Source of the DNA: Verrucomicrobiaceae bacterium | GTDB lineage: Bacteria > Verrucomicrobiota > Verrucomicrobiia > Chthoniobacterales > Chthoniobacteraceae | DNA length: 39,134 bases | Direction of reading: 5' to 3' | Assembly (NCBI GenBank): GCA_005791535.1 | Contig: SXWH01000045.1 | Coordinates: forward strand, 1-39,134 | In this document: positions 31,881 to 39,134 of the stretch, piece after piece | How positions within the stretch are numbered: position 1 is the stretch's first letter | How the letters are laid out: every line of letters starts with the position of its first letter | Translations under genes and position numbers: made by a program | Notes under the pieces: model-generated | What the model was told of the DNA's origin: nothing | Seen by the model: only the letters and a program-made list of their open reading frames with translations | The model's database searches: none

Positions 31881-34800
31881 CTATTGAAGCGCCGCCGCCT
31901 TGATGATCGACGACTCGCCGAGGCCGAAACTGGACGGCGTGTACATTTCCTCCACCTTAGTCGGCGGAGCCGTGGCTGAACCCGCTGCGCGCACCCGTGC
32001 AACGTAGCGCATCCGGTATTTTCCGGAGGACCAGGTATTAGTGAAGTAGAGCATGCGATCCGTGCGGATTTCGCGGTGGCTCCACCACGCGCGCGCCAAC
32101 TCATCTCCCTGCGCGGCCTGCGTGCGGAACTCGGGATTCACCGCCTCGAAAGTCGCGGGCAGCGGATCGTCGATGACCACGTAGCGAATGGCCTTCGGAA
32201 CCGTGATGTCGATGGTCACCAGCACGCGATCGCCGACCCGAGGCTCGCCGAGCGGCGCGAGCGAAGCATCGTCGTTGATCCGCTGGTAGGTGCGCTCGAT
32301 CGAGTAGCCGCGATCCTGCCGCTGCGTGACAAGCGTGCGCGGACGTGACGAAACCGCGACCTGCGTAAATGCCGCGACTTTCGCCGGGTTGTTGAATTGC
32401 AGCGGCGTCTTCCCGCTGAGCGGCATCTCCTTTTCAAAATACCCGCCCTTTGCCGGAATCGCGAAAGGCGTGCTGTCCGCGCCGTAAACGAGTGTGCCCT
32501 TCAACTCCTTGCGCCCTGCCTCGGTCTTGCGCACGTATTCGGCGAAACCGAGCAGCGCCCACACGTTGCTTTGTGTATCGCCCCAGTGTCCGCGATTTCG
32601 CAGTGCGAGCAGTGCATTGGCGACATCATCGGCCGCGGCGGATTTCCCGGTCACCTTGCTCCACGCGAGCAGCCGGATTCCTTGCGCACGCGCAACGCTG
32701 CCGAACCACCAGTCGGCCTTCACCGCCTTGTCCTGCATGCGCAGAAGCGAGTCGGCGGTCTTCTGCGAGCCTTTGCTTTCGAGGATCGCGAGCGCCAGCA
32801 ATGCGCGGCTCTCCTGCGAAAGAAGCGCGCGTTTTTTGTTCAGCAACTCGTGGTAGGCCGGCTCCGCGCGCCCCATGATGGCGAGCGTGTGGCAGATGAA
32901 TGCACGCTCCGAGAGCTTGGCTTCGTCGTCGGTCTCCGCTGCGCCGCGAAGTCCCTTGCTGAGAAAATCGCTGAGCTTCTTGAGCGGTTCCGGCGGCACG
33001 CTAAATCCTGCCCGCTGCGCCATCACGAGTCCCATTCCGCCATACGCGCTCGTCCACATTTCGCTGGAACCACCGGGCCAGTAGCCGAGTCCGCCGTCGC
33101 GATTCTGCATGGAAATAATGCGCGCGATCGCCTTTTCGACGACCTCTGCGATTTGGTCATCGGTCCGCGTGAGCCCCGGAAGCATCGGGCGGAATTCCCG
33201 GAGCGCGACCCACGGCAGCATCCCCGAAGTCGTCTGCTCCAGACAGCCATACGGATAGTTGAGCAATTCATCGACGCCTTCGGAGATCTCGAAGATGCGC
33301 GAATTGGAAAACCGCACGCGCACCGTTCCCGAGCCTTCGAGCAGCGCCGGGTCGGCTTTCGCCATCAACTCGGCGGTCGCCTCGTTCCTGTCGTTGAGAA
33401 TCTCGCCGAGCAGCGGCGTGGGCCAGCCGACCTTGAGTTTCGATTCCACCGAGTCGCGGAAGGTCACGCCGCCGGCGCCGGTGAAATTGACCGTCCAGAT
33501 CCACTTCGCCTCGCCGGGCTCCTTGAACTCGACCGGGAAATCCAGCGCGAGCGATCCGTTCGCGGGGAGCTTCACGGTGCGCGCATTGTCCGCGGCCGTC
33601 GCGTGTTCATCAAAGAGCACACTTACCTTCGCCTCGCCGTCTTCCGCGGTGGTGTTGTGCAAAACGGCGCGGACGGTCATCGCATCGCCGACGTTTGCAA
33701 AGCGCGGCGTGGACGGCTCGATCATCACCGGCTTGTTGATTTCCACCGCGCCCTCGCCGTTTCCGAATTGATCGCGGAGCGTCTGCGCCACGGCCATGAT
33801 CCGGTAGCGCGTGAGACCATCCGGTGCCTTGAAAGTCGTGGATACGTTTCCATCTGCGCCGGTTTTCAGCGCGGCGTTCCAGTATGCGGTGCCGAGGAAG
33901 TTCCTCCGAACGTCGGCCTCGCCGCCCTTGAGCATGCCTTTCGCAGCGCCGACGAGGTAGCCTTTGTTTTCAAAAAGCGCACCTTCCGGATCGTCGGTGA
34001 GCATGTGAGAAAGCGTGATGCCCGTCGTCACATCGAGCCGCAGCGCCTGCGAGAAATACGAGAGGATGTCCGGCGTCTCAAAGCCCATCAGACTCAGCAC
34101 GCCTTCGTCGGAGGCCCACAGCGTGACCTCCGCGCCCTTCACCGGCTTGCCTTCGTTGTCGCGCACTTCGCACACGACCGAGACCTCTTCGCCGGGCTGA
34201 TATGCCGGCTTGGCGGGGCGGATGTTCACGTAGAGCTTCGCGTCTGGACGCGAAATCGCGAGTTGCGTGTAACCGGCGCGGAACTCGGGCATTTTGTATT
34301 TACGCGGGCTGTCCTGCGCACCGCGAACGACGATCACGGAGATGAAAACGTTAGGCGCATCGGCTTCCTCCACCGGAATCCGGATGCTCGGTGCGTTGCC
34401 TTCGAGTTTCGTGACGAAGTGCCGCCGGACGTGCTCGCGCTCGACGGTGACGAGCGCATTTCCGCTAATCGGCGTCTTTACCAAAATGACCGCCTCCTCG
34501 CCGGGCTTGTAATCCTTTTTGTCCGGCACGAGTTCGATCTGCGATTTGTTGCGGTAGTTCCAAGTGAGCGCATCCTTGCCCCACACGTGAACGGCGGTCG
34601 TGGTAATGACGTTGCGCCCTGCCGCGTCCGTGGCGACGGCGGACAGCAGATAAAGGCCCGGCTTTGCGACGTTGAAGGTCGTGTCCTTCTTCGCGGGGTC
34701 CGCGAGCACCCAGTCGCCGTCCTTCTCGACCACCGCCTGTGTGCGGATTGTCGTCTGTCCGATGAGTTGGAGAATCGGCTCGCTGCGGAAGTTCTCCGCC

Positions 34801-37571
34801 TCGTCGGCGTCCTCCACGCGATTGGTCTGCCATTCGACGCGTGTGAGCTTCACTGTCGTCTCAATTGGATCCGCCATCGGCTTGCCGTCGTTGCGGACGG
34901 CGATGACCTGCAGCGGCAGCGCGTCGCCCTCGCGGAGCACCTCCGGCATATTGCGGATGCCGAGGTAGAATTCCGAGCTGTGCATCGTGAAAATCTGCCG
35001 CTCGGCGACGGTCTGCTGATTGAGGTCGGTGACCTCCGCCGTGATGCGCACGAAGCGCGGTTGCGGCATCGTGGTGTTCATCGGCACCTGCGCGGTGATG
35101 GTCGCCGTTCCGCCGTCGGGGAGCTGAATCTTCCCCTGCTCGGAATAGTCGTTCTTGCCTGCGAACTTCTCGCGCAGCCGCCAGTCGTTGAGCGACTCGG
35201 TAAAGCGGAAATCCTCAAATCCCGCCGGCGCGAATCCCTCGTCCTCCGAGCGCAGCGACCACGCCACCTGCGCCTTTGCGAGTGGCTTGCCCATGTAGTA
35301 TTTCGCGGCGAGCGGCACGTTCAGCGGCGTGCCGAGCATCGGCGACTTCGGCGCGGTGAGCTTCACTTCAAATGCGTTCGGCTCGTATTCCTCCACGCGG
35401 AAATAGTGCCGCACTCCCGACCACTCGGAGTCTTCCTCCGCCTCCTCGCCGCCGGCGACGTCGCCTTCAAACAACAACTGCGCGCGGAAGCCACCCACGA
35501 CGGTGCGCGGCAGCTTCACATCCGCGGAGACGGAACCCATCGCGGAGAGCGCGACCTTCTGCGAAAAAATCTCGCGGTTGTCGGGCGTGAAAACCCTCAG
35601 CGTCCCTTTCTTCCCCACCGGCACGTGCGGCTTGTCCGGCGTGTAATCGCGCGCGACGGCCTTGAGGTGGACGGTCTCGCCGGGTTTGTAAACCGGACGG
35701 TCGCTGAACATCGTGCCGCGGAGCTGTCCGCCCTGTTCGCCGCCGAAATCATACACGTCCTCCTCGTCGCCCCACATATTGATCTGAAAGCGCCCGAACT
35801 CGAGTTCGCGCCGCTCGTCGCCGAATGGAACATACTGCTGATCCTCGCCGCTGCTCACTGCGAGCCACTGCACGCCTTTGCGCTCCGGCAGACGCGCAGT
35901 GCCGTCGGCTGCGGATTGCGCGGCGCCGAGTTCCGTGCCGTTTTCATCGAGCAGTGCGAGCTTCGCGCCGTTGACCGGTGCGCCGCTGTTGAGCGAGAAA
36001 ACCTGTGCAAAACCACCCGCACCGCCCTTCCACACCACGCCGAGATCCGTCACCTGCACGAGGGCCTGCGTGCCGACGCGCTTTACGTTGGGCGCGGGTT
36101 TGTCCGGCTGCTCGGCTGTGAGGAAAACGGTGCCCGTTTTTCCTGCGCCGAGGATCTCGTCCCACTTCACCGAAAACATAAACTTCTCGTCCACCTTTCC
36201 GCCGGGCGTGAAGTCCTTCGTCCACACCACCTCGCCGGGGATCGCCATCTCCTCCACGCGCTGGAGCGGCTCGTTTTCGTCCTTCACCTCCTCGCGGTGA
36301 TATTTCTTGTACGCCGCCAGCGCCGCCGCAGTCTGGTTCGCCGGCACGAGGCGCGCGGTGATCCGGAACTTCGCGAGATTAATCCCCATCACCCGAAACT
36401 CCCGCGTGCCGCTCCGCTGCTGGTGCGTCGAGTATTCCTGGAAATAAAGCCGCGGCTTCACCGGTGCAAAACTCACCGCCTTGCTCCACGCCGGCATCCG
36501 CTGCCCTTCGGCCGATGGCAGCCCCTCCGCGACGCTCACCGTGTAATCGCGCCCCAGCTCGAAATCCCCGCGCAGCGTCACCGCCGAATCGCTCCACAGC
36601 GACGGATTGATCGCAATCTTCAGCCCCGGCGGCTCCGGCTCGATCTTTACCCATTGCGCGATGCTCTCCTGCTTCACCGCCTTGCCGAAATGCTTCGAGA
36701 AATCCAGCGTCAGCACCTTCCCCGAATTGATCAAATTCTCCGTGCTCACCCGCTCCACCGTGAACGGCTTCACCTTCCCGATCTTCACATTGTACGGCGC
36801 GGAAAGCTTGTACCCGCCTGCCGATGCGGGCAGCCCCTGCGCCACGATCATCATCCATCCCTCGCCCGGCGGCAGCTCCTTTGCGGGCTGCACGAAGACG
36901 TGATTCCTCTGCGCCGCGAGCAGTGCCTCGGACAACTCCTTCCCGTCCGTCGCCGTCTCTTGCGCTACGCGAAATGCATCCTCCCACGCCAGCGGGCTGC
37001 GGTCGTCCGAGCGATACTCGGGGAACTCATGGTCGCCTCCCTTTTTCGGCTCCGCGGCCGTCACCTTCGCCGGAATCTTCAATGCATTCGGCCCCAGAAA
37101 CCAGATGCGCTCCTCGATCGACTTCGCATCCACCGGCGCGCTGAAAAGCAGACTCACCCGCGGCAACACCGGCGCATCCTCCGTATTCAAATACCCCGGC
37201 GCTGCCCACCCCTTCACGCGAAACGGCGACGTCGTCAGCGTCTCGCGCAACGACTCCTTCACCGCGCCGCCGGCTGCATTCTTCAGCCCGCCGCGCAGCC
37301 CCAGCTCAAACGTCGCACCCTGCGCGGGCGGCTCCGTCGGCGTAAACACACCGCTCTGCGTCGAGAGCCAGCGCCACGTGCCCGCCACCTTCGGCTGCAC
37401 GACCAGCGGAGACTCCGTCTGCTTCCCCACAGCGTCCGGCTGCACCATCGGCTCGGGAAAACGAAGCTCAAAAGCCGAGTTCGCGCGCCACAAGCGGCCA
37501 TCGTGAATCAGCGTGACAGGCGCGGCGAAAGCCGTGGCGGATAAAAGGGCGAGAGCTGCGAATGCTTTCAT
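31881..37571 (-). CDS. Bacterial alpha-2-macroglobulin with thioester motif
   Basis: An 1896-residue exported protein. Bacterial alpha-2-macroglobulins trap proteases in the periplasm through a bait region and, if present, an internal thioester. The signal peptide (MKAFAALALLSATAFA, cleavage about 16-17) has no lipobox cysteine, so the protein looks soluble rather than a lipoprotein. A chain of macroglobulin (MG) beta-domains follows, with PVYKPGETVHLKAVARDY (MG2-like) and KLYVNIRPAKPAYQPGEEVSV further on. The thioester motif is complete: PYGCLEQT with Cys1443 and Gln1446. After it comes the alpha/alpha-barrel TED region (NRDGGLGYWPGG) and a C-terminal receptor-like domain (RGYSIERTYQRI). It is somewhat longer than E. 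coli YfhM (about 1650). The frame extends to 37916, but ATG at 37571 gives the signal peptide. PBP1C, its common neighbour, is not adjacent. Confidence 0.94.
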   Translation of the reverse strand: MKAFAALALLSATAFAAPVTLIHDGRLWRANSAFELRFPEPMVQPDAVGKQTESPLVVQPKVAGTWRWLSTQSGVFTPTEPPAQGATFELGLRGGLKNAAGGAVKESLRETLTTSPFRVKGWAAPGYLNTEDAPVLPRVSLLFSAPVDAKSIEERIWFLGPNALKIPAKVTAAEPKKGGDHEFPEYRSDDRSPLAWEDAFRVAQETATDGKELSEALLAAQRNHVFVQPAKELPPGEGWMMIVAQGLPASAGGYKLSAPYNVKIGKVKPFTVERVSTENLINSGKVLTLDFSKHFGKAVKQESIAQWVKIEPEPPGLKIAINPSLWSDSAVTLRGDFELGRDYTVSVAEGLPSAEGQRMPAWSKAVSFAPVKPRLYFQEYSTHQQRSGTREFRVMGINLAKFRITARLVPANQTAAALAAYKKYHREEVKDENEPLQRVEEMAIPGEVVWTKDFTPGGKVDEKFMFSVKWDEILGAGKTGTVFLTAEQPDKPAPNVKRVGTQALVQVTDLGVVWKGGAGGFAQVFSLNSGAPVNGAKLALLDENGTELGAAQSAADGTARLPERKGVQWLAVSSGEDQQYVPFGDERRELEFGRFQINMWGDEEDVYDFGGEQGGQLRGTMFSDRPVYKPGETVHLKAVARDYTPDKPHVPVGKKGTLRVFTPDNREIFSQKVALSAMGSVSADVKLPRTVVGGFRAQLLFEGDVAGGEEAEEDSEWSGVRHYFRVEEYEPNAFEVKLTAPKSPMLGTPLNVPLAAKYYMGKPLAKAQVAWSLRSEDEGFAPAGFEDFRFTESLNDWRLREKFAGKNDYSEQGKIQLPDGGTATITAQVPMNTTMPQPRFVRITAEVTDLNQQTVAERQIFTMHSSEFYLGIRNMPEVLREGDALPLQVIAVRNDGKPMADPIETTVKLTRVEWQTNRVEDADEAENFRSEPILQLIGQTTIRTQAVVEKDGDWVLADPAKKDTTFNVAKPGLYLLSAVATDAAGRNVITTTAVHVWGKDALTWNYRNKSQIELVPDKKDYKPGEEAVILVKTPISGNALVTVEREHVRRHFVTKLEGNAPSIRIPVEEADAPNVFISVIVVRGAQDSPRKYKMPEFRAGYTQLAISRPDAKLYVNIRPAKPAYQPGEEVSVVCEVRDNEGKPVKGAEVTLWASDEGVLSLMGFETPDILSYFSQALRLDVTTGITLSHMLTDDPEGALFENKGYLVGAAKGMLKGGEADVRRNFLGTAYWNAALKTGADGNVSTTFKAPDGLTRYRIMAVAQTLRDQFGNGEGAVEINKPVMIEPSTPRFANVGDAMTVRAVLHNTTAEDGEAKVSVLFDEHATAADNARTVKLPANGSLALDFPVEFKEPGEAKWIWTVNFTGAGGVTFRDSVESKLKVGWPTPLLGEILNDRNEATAELMAKADPALLEGSGTVRVRFSNSRIFEISEGVDELLNYPYGCLEQTTSGMLPWVALREFRPMLPGLTRTDDQIAEVVEKAIARIISMQNRDGGLGYWPGGSSEMWTSAYGGMGLVMAQRAGFSVPPEPLKKLSDFLSKGLRGAAETDDEAKLSERAFICHTLAIMGRAEPAYHELLNKKRALLSQESRALLALAILESKGSQKTADSLLRMQDKAVKADWWFGSVARAQGIRLLAWSKVTGKSAAADDVANALLALRNRGHWGDTQSNVWALLGFAEYVRKTEAGRKELKGTLVYGADSTPFAIPAKGGYFEKEMPLSGKTPLQFNNPAKVAAFTQVAVSSRPRTLVTQRQDRGYSIERTYQRINDDASLAPLGEPRVGDRVLVTIDITVPKAIRYVVIDDPLPATFEAVNPEFRTQAAQGDELARAWWSHREIRTDRMLYFTNTWSSGKYRMRYVARVRAAGSATAPPTKVEEMYTPSSFGLGESSIIKAAALQ

Positions 37572-37719
37572 GGTATTACTTATATTACGGACTCGGAGCC
37601 GGATTCTTTCAGAAATTTTCACCGCGGCGAGAAACGCTTCCGTCTTTCTCGATCGGTTCCCGTGCAAAAAGGAAATCGGAATAGTTCCAAGAAAACTACT
37701 TTTCCCGCGTCCCAAAGAC

Positions 37720-38154
37720 ATGAATCCGAGCGCTCTCATCACCGCCGTCGTCGTTTTCCTCACCGCTGCGATCAGCCACGCCGCCAAGGCTCCGATGAGC
37801 GACGAGAAGATGCAAAAAGAGGCCACCCACATCGTCACCGGCAAGGTCCTCGACGTAACCACGAGCGTCGAGAAATCCAAAATCGAAACGCATCCCGGCA
37901 CGCACAAAGACACCATCTACACCATCACCGTCGAAGTGCAGGACATTGCCAAAGGCGCCGGACCCCAGAAGGGGCAAAAGATAACCATCCTCGCATGGAA
38001 ACCCCACACCCGCATGCCAAACCTTCCCGGACTGCAGGGCCATGAAGTCATCCCAGCCAAGGGCAACACCGCGACCTTCCACCTCGTGGGCGGCGGCAAG
38101 GAACCCTACGCCCCACTCCTGCCCAACGGGATGAAAATCAAAACCGCGGAATAA
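37720..38154 (+). CDS. Small exported protein, unknown
   Basis: A 144-residue protein with a signal peptide (MNPSALITAVVVFLTAAISHA, cleavage about 22). The mature part is a predicted beta-rich domain. THIVTGKVLDVTTSVEKS and DTIYTITVEVQDIAKGAG look like the strands of a small OB-like or Ig-like barrel. A His/Pro-rich loop (KPHTRMPNLPGLQGHEVIP) follows, and the end reads FHLVGGGKEPYAPLLPNG. This layout resembles small secreted proteins seen in verrucomicrobial and planctomycete genomes, but I cannot name a family. It is divergent from the alpha-2-macroglobulin gene (148 bases between), so the two may share a regulatory region. ATG at 37720 is chosen because it begins the signal peptide; no Shine-Dalgarno is evident. 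Confidence 0.8.
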   Translation: MNPSALITAVVVFLTAAISHAAKAPMSDEKMQKEATHIVTGKVLDVTTSVEKSKIETHPGTHKDTIYTITVEVQDIAKGAGPQKGQKITILAWKPHTRMPNLPGLQGHEVIPAKGNTATFHLVGGGKEPYAPLLPNGMKIKTAE

Positions 38155-38240
38155 GCGCAGGCCTTGTCGACCCGCCCTTGGGTGCTTTACGCAGGTATTA
38201 GCCAACCTCCTTTCGTAAGAGTTCGCACCGTGGCCCCCGC

Positions 38241-38924
38241 TTGCCGCGTGGCGGAAAATGGATTACCAAAACACCCACGAGCCAGAACCTCGGAACGGAA
38301 CCTTCCTCCGCGTTGCGCCGGTTGTTTTCCCGCAGCGGGATTGCGATTCTCCTTCTTCTTTGCACGGTCGGCTGGCTGGCAAAACGGACCTGGATAAACG
38401 AAACAATTTCCCCGCCCGCCAAACCTGCATCCGCCATGAACGAAAAACCGACCAGCATTATCGAAGAAAGCAAGCAGCACCTGATGCTCCATTTCGATGG
38501 AATCCAATTCCCGAGCCGGGATGCGGTCAGCGAGCGCGCCGCGATTCTAAAAAAGGAGTTCCCGGGTTGGAAAATGGCGGACTTCTTCGCAGAAATCATC
38601 CCGGATAAGACCTTCGAGTCCAACGACAAGATACTCCTCTTCTTCGGACTCGAGAAGTTTCGCTTCATAAACTCCATCCCGGAATACGCTACGCTGAAAA
38701 AGCACGACCTTATTGCATTCACGTCCGACCGTGGCGGCGACTTGTACTGCGTAAAATCAAAGGAGGATGGATTAAAGGTTTACCGGGTCTACTTTCCTTC
38801 CTTATACGACGGCCAATTGGAAGAATACCTCCGGGAGTTCAACATCTTCCCGCGGTTTATGGACGCCTACCTTGAGAATAAGGAAAGGATTAGGAGGATA
38901 AAGCAGGGGTATAAGGAAAAATAG
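38241..38924 (+). CDS. Membrane-anchored protein, first copy of tandem leader-sharing pair; start codon in doubt
   Basis: About 215-227 residues. An N-terminal leader SQNLGTEPSSALRRLFSR is followed by a hydrophobic helix (SGIAILLLLCTVGWLA). The rest, about 160 residues, is mixed alpha/beta with HLMLHFDGIQFPSRDAV, a DKILLFFGLEKFRF stretch and a basic tail KERIRRIKQGYKEK. I recognise no family. Topology suggests an inner-membrane anchor with the C-terminal part outside or inside. The leader equals that of the next gene, which begins with ATG AGC CAG; here the matching codon is ACG (38277). The in-frame start is therefore TTG at 38241, or a non-canonical ATT (38262) or ACG. Either start use changed or the gene is decaying; the rest of the frame is clean. 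The last third is AT-rich compared with the window. Confidence 0.6.
   Translation: MPRGGKWITKTPTSQNLGTEPSSALRRLFSRSGIAILLLLCTVGWLAKRTWINETISPPAKPASAMNEKPTSIIEESKQHLMLHFDGIQFPSRDAVSERAAILKKEFPGWKMADFFAEIIPDKTFESNDKILLFFGLEKFRFINSIPEYATLKKHDLIAFTSDRGGDLYCVKSKEDGLKVYRVYFPSLYDGQLEEYLREFNIFPRFMDAYLENKERIRRIKQGYKEK
38279..38380 (+). repeat. 102-base direct repeat, copy 1 (5' leader of first tandem gene)
   Basis: From gagccagaac to gctggctggc, this matches 38930-39031 with five mismatches and no gaps. It codes SQNLGTEPSSALRRLFSR plus the hydrophobic helix. The match ends sharply at the next codons after the helix. Confidence 0.95.
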
Positions 38925-38927
38925 ACC

Positions 38928-39134
38928 ATGAGCCAGAACCTCGGAACGGAACCTTCCTCCGCCTTGCGCCGGTTGTTTTCCCGCGGCGGCATCGCGATTC
39001 TCCTTCTGCTTTGCACGGTCGGCTGGCTGGCGAAGGAGCTCTACGATGCGAAAAAGCTGATTAAAGTAGTCAAAAGCGAGCGCGTCTGTGCGTGGCAGGA
39101 GCACATGGATGACATCATGATTATTGCCCGTTCA
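38928..39134 (+). CDS. Membrane-anchored protein, second copy of tandem pair (3' end beyond window)
   Basis: The ATG at 38928, 3 bases after the preceding TAG, opens a frame that runs to the right edge: at least 69 residues. It begins MSQNLGTEPSSALRRLF and has the same transmembrane helix (GGIAILLLLCTVGWLA) as the first copy. The next residues (KELYDAKKLIKVVKSERV) have no likeness to the first copy. The start is a clean ATG where the first copy has ACG. An AGG-rich stretch in the end of the preceding gene (ataaggaaaaatag) may serve as ribosome site. Nothing can be said of its function. The close spacing suggests one operon, possibly with further members downstream. Confidence 0.75.
   Translation, partial: MSQNLGTEPSSALRRLFSRGGIAILLLLCTVGWLAKELYDAKKLIKVVKSERVCAWQEHMDDIMIIARS
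38930..39031 (+). repeat. 102-base direct repeat, copy 2 (5' leader of second tandem gene)
   Basis: This is about 95% identical to 38279-38380. The two copies lie 651 bases apart in the same orientation and mark the start of two consecutive genes. Confidence 0.95.

Noticed and set aside
32397-37544. A 1715-residue open frame on the plus strand, antisense to the macroglobulin
   Set aside because: Its Arg/His/Leu-rich translation is the typical shadow of a GC-rich gene in the opposite strand and shows no domain; the minus-strand frame has clear MG domains and a thioester motif.
37572-37916. N-terminal extension of the alpha-2-macroglobulin
   Set aside because: It would overlap the divergent small exported gene and hide a good signal peptide starting at 37571.
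38258-38608. ATG at 38258 opening a different frame across the first tandem gene
   Set aside because: Its translation shows no helix or motif, while the +1-shifted frame keeps the leader shared with the second copy.
1-39134. CRISPR array, tRNA, rRNA, insertion sequence or prophage
   Set aside because: I saw no regularly spaced repeats, cloverleaf-like sequence, transposase, integrase or terminal inverted repeats; a tool-based scan could still reveal a short RNA.

Overview
The window is GC-rich, densely coded bacterial chromosome and most resembles the Verrucomicrobiota, probably a Chthoniobacter/Spartobacteria-like soil or freshwater lineage; this is inferred from protein families, as there is no rRNA to anchor it. 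Signs are two kinds of giant exported c-type-cytochrome proteins (DUF1549/DUF1553 and DUF1592/DUF1588 with DUF1552), a CotH-kinase/lamin-tail surface protein with F5/8-type lectin-like modules, a PQQ-like beta-propeller and many signal peptides. I recognised no tRNA, rRNA, CRISPR array, insertion sequence or prophage. No gene-free stretch exceeds about 210 bases (longest 10579-10788, in which I see only a weak 5-bp inverted repeat).

Layout. 1-2144: mutS on the minus strand, cut by the left edge. 2257-3510: DadA-like flavoprotein dehydrogenase. 3519-10578: exported catabolic/envelope block, with a DUF1549/DUF1553 cytochrome protein, an alpha/beta hydrolase, a divergent ankyrin-L,D-transpeptidase fusion and a PQQ-like propeller. 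10789-13740: an FAH-family hydrolase directly followed by a CHASE2 adenylate cyclase. 13925-18117: a small Ala/Lys/Pro-rich exported protein with a strong terminator, then a translationally coupled DUF1592/DUF1588 cytochrome-PA14 protein and DUF1552 Tat-type protein. 18126-22358: the 1410-residue CotH/lectin-like protein.

22484-24540: an RsmB-like rRNA methyltransferase and a PotC-like permease. 24568-28929: a tight minus-strand housekeeping operon pyrE-purK-tsaC-murJ joined by a TTGA overlap and an 8-base overlap. 29041-30138: a cysteine desulfurase, whose stop shares a CTAG palindrome with a convergent gene. 30135-37571: a minus-strand run of an 1896-residue alpha-2-macroglobulin with intact thioester motif, the DUF167/YggU gene abutting its stop, and an exported helical-repeat protein. 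37720-38154: a small exported protein divergent from the macroglobulin.

38241-39134: the most unusual part, two tandem genes with an almost identical 102-base 5' leader coding a transmembrane N-terminus but unrelated downstream sequence; the first copy has ACG where the second has its ATG. Base composition there is more AT-rich than the rest. How the genes work together: one housekeeping operon for nucleotide supply, t6A tRNA modification and lipid II flipping sits among exported proteins that look built for handling or defending against extracellular polymers. Few starts have a clear Shine-Dalgarno, so start choices rest mostly on signal peptides and family alignment.
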